NCBI GenBank assembly: GCA_018399335.1
Contig: JAGYNM010000002.1
Coordinates: forward strand, 1-58,071
Direction of reading: 5' to 3'
DNA length: 58,071 nt
Origin: Bacteroidales bacterium
Lineage (GTDB): Bacteria > Bacteroidota > Bacteroidia > Bacteroidales > F082
Position 1 is the stretch's first letter, and each line of letters starts with the position of its first letter. The notes beneath the pieces were generated by a model, which searched no databases, was not told where the DNA came from, and saw only the letters and a list, made by a program, of their open reading frames with translations. This document shows, piece by piece, positions 51,850 to 58,071 of this stretch. The position numbers and the translations under genes were made by a program.

Positions 51850-52940
51850 TGAAAGATCGCGCTTACCCTCCTGCAAAATTAGTGCTGCCCGATGGCACTC
51901 AAATCCATGGAAAATCATTCGGCTATCCTTCATCCACCAGCGGAGAATTAGTCTTTAACACTGCCATGACTGGTTATCCGGAGAGCCTTACCGACCCTTC
52001 CTACAAAGGTCAAATCCTCGTACTCACCTACCCTTCTATTGGTAATTATGGCGTTCCTGCTGATATTAAAGCTGATAAACTCCTTCGATATTTTGAGTCT
52101 GAGCATATTCATATCTCTGGTCTGATAATAGCCGATTACTCAGAGGATTATAACCATTGGAATGCTGTTAAAAGTTTGGGAGAATGGCTTAGAGAAGAAA
52201 AAATACCGGCATTATTTGGAATCGATACGCGATCGCTAACCAAATTAATACGCGAAAAAGGCACTACGCCAGCTAAAATCGTTCATGGTTCAATCGATGA
52301 TATTTCCTTTGAAGATCCCAATGATCGCAACCTTGTGGATGAAGTTAGCACCAAAGAAGTGGTTGAATATGGTAATGGAAATATAAAAATAGCATTGGTA
52401 GATTGTGGTGTCAAAAACAACATTATCAGATCATTACTTCAATTTGACACAAAAATTATCAGGGTGCCATGGGATTATGACTTCCGCAAGCTCGACTTTG
52501 ATGGCCTTTTTATCTCAAACGGCCCGGGAAACCCTGAAAAGTGTGAAACTACAATTGAACATTTGAGGTCGGCCCTCGAAAATGAAAAACCAATTTTCGG
52601 AATTTGCCTGGGACATCAACTGCTTTCATTGGCCGCAGGAGCAAAAACCTACAAACTTAAATTCGGACACAGGTCGCATAATCAACCTGTTCTGCTTGAT
52701 GGTACTCAAAAGGCCTATCTCACCTCTCAAAATCACGGTTATGCAGTAAGTGAAGCGTCTATTCCACAAAAATGGGAAAGCTGGTTTACTAACCTTAATG
52801 ATCATACAAACGAAGGAATCCGGCATCAAACCAAACCCTTCTTTAGCACGCAGTTTCACCCCGAAGCATCAAGTGGTCCAACGGATACATCCTTCCTTTT
52901 CAACACATTTATTCAAACTATCGAGCAATGCAAAAAGTAA
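51849..52940 (+). CDS. carA: Carbamoyl phosphate synthase small (glutaminase) subunit
   Basis: 363 residues. Releases ammonia from glutamine and feeds it to CarB for carbamoyl phosphate used in UMP and arginine synthesis. N-terminal CPSase domain with MTGYPESLTDPSYKGQILVLTYPSIGNYG; class I amidotransferase domain with DCGVKNNI, SNGPGNPEKC, the nucleophile in FGICLGHQLL and the His/Glu of FSTQFHPEASSGP. Overlaps carB by 13 bases. Its start is fused to the stop of the leader ORF. Confidence 0.97.
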   Translation: MKDRAYPPAKLVLPDGTQIHGKSFGYPSSTSGELVFNTAMTGYPESLTDPSYKGQILVLTYPSIGNYGVPADIKADKLLRYFESEHIHISGLIIADYSEDYNHWNAVKSLGEWLREEKIPALFGIDTRSLTKLIREKGTTPAKIVHGSIDDISFEDPNDRNLVDEVSTKEVVEYGNGNIKIALVDCGVKNNIIRSLLQFDTKIIRVPWDYDFRKLDFDGLFISNGPGNPEKCETTIEHLRSALENEKPIFGICLGHQLLSLAAGAKTYKLKFGHRSHNQPVLLDGTQKAYLTSQNHGYAVSEASIPQKWESWFTNLNDHTNEGIRHQTKPFFSTQFHPEASSGPTDTSFLFNTFIQTIEQCKK

Positions 52941-55900
52941 TAGAAAAAGTCCTTGTTCTGGGCTCCGGAGCACTTAAAATCGGCGAAGCCGGCGAATTTG
53001 ATTACAGTGGTTCTCAAGCTTTGAAAGCATTAAAAGAAGAAGGTATTAAAACCGTTCTGATCAACCCCAACATCGCTACAGTGCAAACATCAGAAGGGAT
53101 CGCTGACCGGATTTATTTTTTACCCGTGACGCCATTTTTTGTTGAACAGGTTATAAAAAAAGAAAAACCTGATGGAATCTTATTGTCATTCGGAGGCCAA
53201 ACAGCACTCAACTGTGGTTTAGATTTATTCAATAAAGGAGTGTTGGATCGATATGAGGTGAAAGTGTTGGGAACACCCGTTAAGGCAATTCAGGAAACCG
53301 AAGACCGGCAGCTTTTTTCTGAAATGCTCGATGAAATCGGAATTAAGACGGCCCGCTCGCTTTCTGCAACATCACCCGAAGAAACCATCCGGGCGGCTGA
53401 ATCAATCGGGTATCCTATCATCATCAGGGCAGCTTATACTTTGGGCGGACAAGGAAGTGGATTTTGCCACAATCGTGAAGAACTGACTCAAAAAATTCAT
53501 CAGGCATTTTCATACAGCCCTCAGGTATTGGTTGAGGAATCCTTAAGAGGCTGGAAAGAAATTGAGTACGAAGTGGTTCGAGATCAGTACGATAACTGTA
53601 TTACGGTATGTAATATGGAAAACTTCGATCCTCTTGGAATTCACACCGGTGAGAGTATCGTTGTTGCTCCTTCTCAAACCCTCACAAACAGGGAATATCA
53701 CAAACTAAGGCAAATTTCGATCGACATCGTAAAAAGAGTCGGAATAATTGGTGAATGCAATGTTCAATATGCACTTGACCCGCAATCAGAGGATTACCGT
53801 GTGATTGAGGTAAATGCGCGGCTTTCGCGCTCAAGCGCACTAGCAAGCAAAGCTACAGGTTATCCACTGGCTTTTGTTGCAGCAAAACTAGCCTTGGGAT
53901 ATGGTCTGCATGAACTCAAAAATGATATTACTAAAACCACTTCTGCCTTTTTTGAACCGGCATTGGATTATTTGGTCGTCAAAATTCCTCGTTGGGACTT
54001 GAGTAAATTTCAAGGTGTGAACAGGGAAATCGGATCCAGCATGAAAAGTGTGGGAGAGGTTATGGCGATAGGGCGTTCCTTTGAGGAATGTATTCAAAAA
54101 GGATTGAGGATGATTGGCATAGGCATGCATGGCTTTGTTGCCAATCATGAATTGCCCGAAAACGATCTCGAAGACGAACTCAATAATCCGAAAGACACAC
54201 GCATTTTCTGGATTGCTAAAGCATTTGACCAGGGCTGGACAGTTGATCAAATTTATAATGCCACAAAAATTGACCCCTGGTTTCTGGCAAAACTCAAAAA
54301 CATTCATCTACTAAAACAGGAACTGATTAATTTTCAGAGAATTGAAGATTTAAATAATGCGTTTCTGCTTGACCTTAAAAAAGCTGGATTTTCTGATTTC
54401 CAGCTCGCCAGACTACTCTACAATGAAGATGACCATGAAGCCATCGAGACAAGAATCCGAGAAATCAGGACCTATCGTCAAGCGCAGCAAATCCTTCCAT
54501 ATGCAAAACAGATCGACACCCTGGCTGCCGAACATCCGGCACAAACCAACTACCTCTATTTTACTTATCATGGCAGCAGTCACGACATCGATTTTGAAAA
54601 AGACAGGCGATCTGTAATTGTTTTGGGTTCCGGTGCCTACCGGATTGGAAGCAGCGTTGAATTTGACTGGTCGGCCGTAAATGCCATTAAAACTGTCGAG
54701 CAATCAGGCTACCGATCAGTGATGGTAAATTTTAATCCTGAAACCGTTAGCACTGATTACGATAGCTGCGATCGCCTATATTTTGATGAGCTAAGCCTCG
54801 AACGTGTGCTTGATATCATTGCACTTGAAAATCCGAAAGGCGTTATTGTGAGCACTGGAGGTCAAATACCCAACACACTGGCTATGAGACTTCAGGCCTA
54901 CAATGTTAAGATTTTGGGTACATCAGCAGATTCGATCGACATGGCCGAAAACAGGCATAAATTCTCGGCCCTACTTGATAGTTTGGGTATTGACCAACCA
55001 GCTTGGAAAGAGTTGAGCAGTATTGATGACATTGAAAAATTTACCATGCAAGTGGGATTTCCTGTGCTGGTAAGACCATCCTACGTGCTTTCGGGAGCAG
55101 CCATGAATATTGTTTCGAATCACAAAGAACTCCGACATTTTCTTGAATTGGCAACACAGGTTTCCAAACAATATCCGGTAGTGGTATCAAAATATTTGAC
55201 CGATACCAAAGAGATAGAATTTGATGCTGTGGCCGACAAGGGTGAAATAATTGTGTACGCGATTTCCGAGCACATCGAATTTGCCGGCGTTCATTCCGGA
55301 GATGCTACCATTATGTTTCCTCCCCAGAAAGTCTATGTGGAAACTATCCGCAGGATTAAGCGAATAAGCAGGCAAATCGCGCTGGCATTAAACATCAGCG
55401 GCCCGTTTAACATTCAGTTTTTGGCACGCGACAATGATATTAAGGTAATAGAATGTAACCTAAGAGCCTCCAGAAGCTTACCTTTTGTTTCAAAAATTCT
55501 GAAAACCAACTTTATCGAATTGGCAACCAGGATTATGTTGGGCGAAAAAGTAGAAAAACCTTTTAAATCATTGTTTGAACTGGAATACATTGGCGTGAAA
55601 GCCCCGCAATTTTCCTTTTCGCGATTAAGCAAAGCCGATCCCATTTTAGGTGTTGACATGGCTTCAACAGGCGAAGTTGGTTGCATTGGCGATGATTATT
55701 ACGAGGCCATTCTAAAATCGATGCTGGCTGTTGGCTTTAAAATTCCGAAAAAGGGAGTGCTAATTTCATCTGGCACAATGCGCGACAAAATAGAATTATT
55801 AAAAAGCGCTCAATGGCTTGCCGATCATAAGTTCGAAATTTATGCAACAAAAGGCAGTCATTCATTTCTGAGCGAAAACGGAATAGCCTCTAAGCAGGTT

Positions 55901-56149
55901 AACTGGCCTGATGTAGATGAATACCCAAATGCACTGGATTTGATTAGAGAAAAGAAGATTGACCTTGTAATTAATATCCCAAAAAATCTAAGCTCAGAAG
56001 AATTGTCGAATGATTACACTATTCGCCGTGCAGCGGTGGATTTCAATATCCCTTTAATCTCAAATGCGCGATTAGCTAGCGCATTTATCTATAGTATAGG
56101 AAGATACAATATTGATGATTTGAAAATAAAAGCCTGGGATGAATATTAA
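52928..56149 (+). CDS. carB: Carbamoyl phosphate synthase large subunit
   Basis: 1073 residues, the normal length. Makes carbamoyl phosphate from bicarbonate, ammonia and two ATP. Two homologous ATP-grasp halves: the first with LVLGSGALKIGEAGEFDYSGSQALKAL, GGQTALNCGLDL and VIEVNARLSRSSALASKATGYPLA, the second with VIVLGSGAYRIGSSVEFDW and VIECNLRASRSLPFVSK. The C-terminal MGS-like allosteric domain (~930-1073) is intact; in relatives it binds UMP or ornithine. carA-carB overlap supports coupled translation. Confidence 0.97.
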   Translation: MQKVIEKVLVLGSGALKIGEAGEFDYSGSQALKALKEEGIKTVLINPNIATVQTSEGIADRIYFLPVTPFFVEQVIKKEKPDGILLSFGGQTALNCGLDLFNKGVLDRYEVKVLGTPVKAIQETEDRQLFSEMLDEIGIKTARSLSATSPEETIRAAESIGYPIIIRAAYTLGGQGSGFCHNREELTQKIHQAFSYSPQVLVEESLRGWKEIEYEVVRDQYDNCITVCNMENFDPLGIHTGESIVVAPSQTLTNREYHKLRQISIDIVKRVGIIGECNVQYALDPQSEDYRVIEVNARLSRSSALASKATGYPLAFVAAKLALGYGLHELKNDITKTTSAFFEPALDYLVVKIPRWDLSKFQGVNREIGSSMKSVGEVMAIGRSFEECIQKGLRMIGIGMHGFVANHELPENDLEDELNNPKDTRIFWIAKAFDQGWTVDQIYNATKIDPWFLAKLKNIHLLKQELINFQRIEDLNNAFLLDLKKAGFSDFQLARLLYNEDDHEAIETRIREIRTYRQAQQILPYAKQIDTLAAEHPAQTNYLYFTYHGSSHDIDFEKDRRSVIVLGSGAYRIGSSVEFDWSAVNAIKTVEQSGYRSVMVNFNPETVSTDYDSCDRLYFDELSLERVLDIIALENPKGVIVSTGGQIPNTLAMRLQAYNVKILGTSADSIDMAENRHKFSALLDSLGIDQPAWKELSSIDDIEKFTMQVGFPVLVRPSYVLSGAAMNIVSNHKELRHFLELATQVSKQYPVVVSKYLTDTKEIEFDAVADKGEIIVYAISEHIEFAGVHSGDATIMFPPQKVYVETIRRIKRISRQIALALNISGPFNIQFLARDNDIKVIECNLRASRSLPFVSKILKTNFIELATRIMLGEKVEKPFKSLFELEYIGVKAPQFSFSRLSKADPILGVDMASTGEVGCIGDDYYEAILKSMLAVGFKIPKKGVLISSGTMRDKIELLKSAQWLADHKFEIYATKGSHSFLSENGIASKQVNWPDVDEYPNALDLIREKKIDLVINIPKNLSSEELSNDYTIRRAAVDFNIPLISNARLASAFIYSIGRYNIDDLKIKAWDEY

Positions 56150-56220
56150 AATTTAGTAGTTATTAACAAGAAAGCAACACATTGTGAATAAAAAATACAT
56201 CAATCTTCAACTAAATAGTG

Positions 56221-56228
56221 TAGTTTTG
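56221..56228 (+). promoter_or_regulatory. Promoter -7 element TAGTTTTG of pyrBI
   Basis: Exact TAnnTTTG, 21 bases before the leader ATG at 56250. It shows that pyrB has its own promoter separate from carAB, and rules out an upstream leader start at 56184. Confidence 0.5.
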
Positions 56229-56249
56229 TGTCCCGATAACCTTAAACTT

Positions 56250-56375
56250 ATGATAAAGTTACTCGGACATTATAAAACCCTGAAAGCTCAGCATTTACTT
56301 CTTACATATAAAGATACTTTGACGGCATTAGCCGTCTTTTTTTTGTCCTTTTCTAAAATACTTTTCCTTCAATAA
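56250..56375 (+). CDS. Putative pyrimidine leader peptide upstream of pyrB
   Basis: 41 codons, ATG at 56250, ending 23 bases before pyrB. Codons 25-33 read TALAVFFLS and coincide with the terminator hairpin and T8 tract, at exactly the same codon positions as in the carA leader. In E. coli the pyrBI leader (44 codons) likewise runs through the attenuator and stops before pyrB; low UTP stalls polymerase so the ribosome catches up and blocks the hairpin. The pyrimidine-rich run before the hairpin (CATTTACTTCTTACA) could serve as the pause region. The same mechanism here is inference from architecture. Confidence 0.7.
   Translation: MIKLLGHYKTLKAQHLLLTYKDTLTALAVFFLSFSKILFLQ
56321..56344 (+). 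terminator. Putative attenuator in the pyrB leader
   Basis: GACGGC-ATTA-GCCGTC plus eight T, inside the leader ORF and 54 bases before pyrB. Same core hairpin and T tract as at 51802-51828; no other copy seen in the window. Confidence 0.8.
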
Positions 56376-56398
56376 TCCCCTAAATCCAAAAATGATCA

Positions 56399-57307
56399 AT
56401 GAAAAACCGCAGTCTCGTTTCCATCAATGATTACTCTAAAGAGGAGATCATGCAAATTCTGGAAATAGCAGCAGAATTTGAAAAAGAACCACACCAAAAT
56501 CTACTGAATGGCAGGGTGATAGCATCCCTGTTTTTCGAACCTTCTACGCGCACACGCCTGAGTTTCGAAAGCGCCATTCAAAAGATGGGTGGAAATGTAG
56601 TTGGCTTCAGCAGTGCTGCCACTTCCAGTGTACAAAAAGGCGAATCGCTCAAAGACACCATTTTAACAGTTTGTAACTATTCTGACCTGATTGTGATGCG
56701 ACATCCTGTTGATGGATCAGCACGCTATGCCAGTGAAGTTGCAACTGTGCCAATCATCAATGCCGGCGATGGAGCAAATCAGCATCCAACCCAGTGTTTG
56801 CTCGACCTCTACTCTATCAAAAAGACCCAGGGCACACTCGAAAATCTTGAAGTGACCTTCGTCGGCGATCTAAAATATGGCCGAACAGTTCATAGTCTTG
56901 TAATTGCACTTTGCCAGTTTAATACCAAATTTCATCTTGTGTCCCCGGTTGAATTGAAGCTTCCAAGTGCTGTAAAAAGGCACATCAAAGAAGCCAATCT
57001 ACAATATGAACAATACACTGATTTCAGCGAGGTGATTCCAAAATCAGATATTATATATATGACACGTATTCAACGTGAACGCTTTCCGGATCCTTTGGAA
57101 TACGAAAAAGTGAAAAACGCTTACATACTTGATAACAGCATGTTAGATAATTCCAGAGAAAATTGTCGCATCCTACATCCACTGCCACGCGTAAACGAGA
57201 TCAGCATCGACGTGGATAGTAATCCCAAAGCCTATTACTTTGAACAGGCATTAAACGGCGTGTTTGTCAGACAAGCTTTAATAGCTGCCATTTTAGGACT
57301 TAAGTAG
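56399..57307 (+). CDS. pyrB: Aspartate carbamoyltransferase catalytic subunit
   Basis: 302 residues. Condenses carbamoyl phosphate and aspartate to carbamoyl-aspartate, the committed step to pyrimidines. Carbamoyl-phosphate loop FFEPSTRTRLSFESA, the 80s loop with SSVQKGESLKDT, the HPTQCLLDLYSI motif, and the aspartate-binding RIQRERF and HPLPRVNEI are all present. Downstream pyrI implies the E. coli-type heterododecamer with allosteric control by nucleotides. Confidence 0.97.
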   Translation: MKNRSLVSINDYSKEEIMQILEIAAEFEKEPHQNLLNGRVIASLFFEPSTRTRLSFESAIQKMGGNVVGFSSAATSSVQKGESLKDTILTVCNYSDLIVMRHPVDGSARYASEVATVPIINAGDGANQHPTQCLLDLYSIKKTQGTLENLEVTFVGDLKYGRTVHSLVIALCQFNTKFHLVSPVELKLPSAVKRHIKEANLQYEQYTDFSEVIPKSDIIYMTRIQRERFPDPLEYEKVKNAYILDNSMLDNSRENCRILHPLPRVNEISIDVDSNPKAYYFEQALNGVFVRQALIAAILGLK

Positions 57308-57328
57308 AACCGTAAATAATTGAATATC

Positions 57329-57793
57329 ATGAATAACAAGCGTAAAGAATTAATTGTGTCGGCCATTAGCAATGGAACGGTAATCGATCATATTCCTGCT
57401 AATAAATTGTTTCAGGTCATTCGTATTCTTGATCTCGAAAAATCAGATAAAGAGGTCTATTTCGGCACAAACCTGGAAAGTAAAAAATATGGCCGAAAGG
57501 GCATCATTAAAATTAGTGAGAAATATTTTGAAGCTAATGAAACCGACAAAATTGCATTAGTTGCCCCAACTGCAACCTTAATTGAAATCAGGGATTTTGA
57601 AGTAGTCAAAAAATCAACCGTCAATATCCCCGAACATGTTGAAAAAATCGCCAAGTGCTTCAATCCTAATTGTGTAACTAATAAAGAACAGGTTCCAACA
57701 AAATTTAAAGTCATCAAAGTTGATGGCGAAATTAAACTGGCATGCCATTATTGCGAAAAAAACACCTCGCAAAATAATATGGTCTTCCATTAA
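57329..57793 (+). CDS. pyrI: Aspartate carbamoyltransferase regulatory subunit
   Basis: 154 residues from the ATG at 57329; a TTG at 57320 would add three residues. N-terminal nucleotide-binding domain (NGTVIDHIPANKLFQVIRIL, GRKGIIKI) and C-terminal zinc domain with four Cys (CFNPNC and CHYC). Binds ATP, CTP and UTP to tune PyrB. It follows pyrB by 21 bases and ends at a strong terminator. Confidence 0.97.
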   Translation: MNNKRKELIVSAISNGTVIDHIPANKLFQVIRILDLEKSDKEVYFGTNLESKKYGRKGIIKISEKYFEANETDKIALVAPTATLIEIRDFEVVKKSTVNIPEHVEKIAKCFNPNCVTNKEQVPTKFKVIKVDGEIKLACHYCEKNTSQNNMVFH

Positions 57794-57815
57794 TTGCCTG
57801 CAAATAGCACTTCAC

Positions 57816-57851
57816 AAGGCTTTGAAATTTATCTTTCATAGCCTTTTTTTT
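57816..57851 (+). terminator. Intrinsic terminator after pyrI
   Basis: AAGGCT-T-TGAAA pairs with TTTCA-T-AGCCTT, followed by T8; 22 bases after the pyrI stop. Confidence 0.85.
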
Positions 57852-57896
57852 ATGAATCAATTTAGCTTATTAAACTTTCCTTTGGCTGTATTGTTA

Positions 57897-57904
57897 TAAA
57901 TTTG
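57897..57904 (+). promoter_or_regulatory. Promoter -7 element TAAATTTG before the last gene
   Basis: Exact TAnnTTTG 19 bases before the ATG at 57924. Confidence 0.45.
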
Positions 57905-57923
57905 CGCAAAGCTAGATCAACTC

Positions 57924-58071
57924 ATGTCAGGGTATATTCAGGAATTAATTAAAGAAGGCGAGCATCAGCAACAGGACTTTAAGTTCGAGATTTCTGACAG
58001 CAAAAAAATTGCGCGATCACTTGTAGCTTTTGCAAATACTGATGGCGGGCGTTTATTGGTTGGCGTTAAAG
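57924..58071 (+). CDS. AlbA_2/Schlafen-type ATP-binding protein (3' partial)
   Basis: 49 codons before the window ends. MSGYIQELIKEGEHQQQDFKFEISDSKKIARSLVAFANTDGGRLLVGV follows the pattern of AlbA_2 (Schlafen AlbA) domains: E-x(n)-DFKxE, then a helix with ARSLVAFANT-GG-LLVGV. Such proteins are often annotated as putative transcriptional regulators or ATP-binding proteins. Nothing can be said about the C-terminal part. Confidence 0.7.
   Translation, partial: MSGYIQELIKEGEHQQQDFKFEISDSKKIARSLVAFANTDGGRLLVGVK

Noticed and set aside
56184-56249. Upstream extension of the pyrB leader ORF to an ATG-like start at 56184
   Set aside because: The promoter element TAGTTTTG at 56221 lies inside this extension, so the 5' part would not be transcribed; the ATG at 56250 also gives the codon register matching the carA leader.

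Overview
The window looks like chromosomal DNA of a low-GC member of the Bacteroidota, as a draft or metagenomic assembly. Four things point there: Por secretion system (T9SS) type A C-terminal sorting domains on three predicted exported proteins, several Bacteroidota-restricted families (DUF3078, DUF4293, FKBP lipoproteins next to a DHH phosphoesterase, Rho with a long Lys/Glu/Pro-rich N-terminal insert), TAnnTTTG-type promoters in front of many genes, and few Shine-Dalgarno sites. No tRNA, rRNA, CRISPR array or insertion sequence was seen.

Layout. 1-5 kb: end of a beta-helix T9SS cargo gene, a Zn-ribbon methyltransferase, a hybrid histidine kinase and a stand-alone receiver protein. 5-9 kb (minus): operon of a DHH phosphoesterase and three FKBP lipoproteins with one, two and three FKBP-like domains. 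9-13 kb: ndk, an XRE regulator, a 544-bp AT-rich intergenic region with repeated TGTWACA motifs, and a TPR histidine kinase with its LuxR-type response regulator. 13-17 kb (minus): S8 and M1 peptidase genes, the latter badly frameshifted. 17-25 kb: aldehyde dehydrogenase, trmD, rplS, rlmB, a TonB-domain protein, DUF3078, a phosphoesterase, DUF4293 and rho. 25-31 kb: prolyl-tRNA deacylase, arginine deiminase, adenylate cyclase with an HD-domain partner, a GT-C glycosyltransferase. 31-45 kb: frameshifted ligA, an ABC transporter, an SRPBCC protein, broken OMP and MalY/PatB genes, a second GT-C protein, a broken PiT transporter, and an ECF-sigma operon interrupted by a 1.8-kb tandem repeat. 45-50 kb: purK, purE, a T9SS protein, argS. 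50-58 kb: a COG2403-type nucleotide-binding protein and the pyrimidine genes carA, carB, pyrB and pyrI.

The most interesting signal is in the pyrimidine region. carA and pyrB lie about 4.5 kb apart with separate promoters. Each is preceded by a short leader ORF (38 and 41 codons) whose codons 25-33 encode the same nonapeptide, TALAVFFLS. That stretch is an intrinsic terminator, GACGGC-ATTA-GCCGTC followed by eight T. The distance from leader start codon to hairpin is the same in both. This is the architecture of the enterobacterial pyrBI (PyrL) UTP-sensing attenuator, here apparently shared by two operons including car.

The frameshifts cluster in discrete zones (14.4-16.8, 21.0-21.7, 32.0-33.3, 36.1-37.5 and 39.9-43.65 kb) and hit a normally essential gene (ligA). 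They look like low-quality sequence rather than real gene decay. The tandem repeat at 41.8-45.5 kb is probably an unmerged overlap: the first copy is full of indels and the second is clean.
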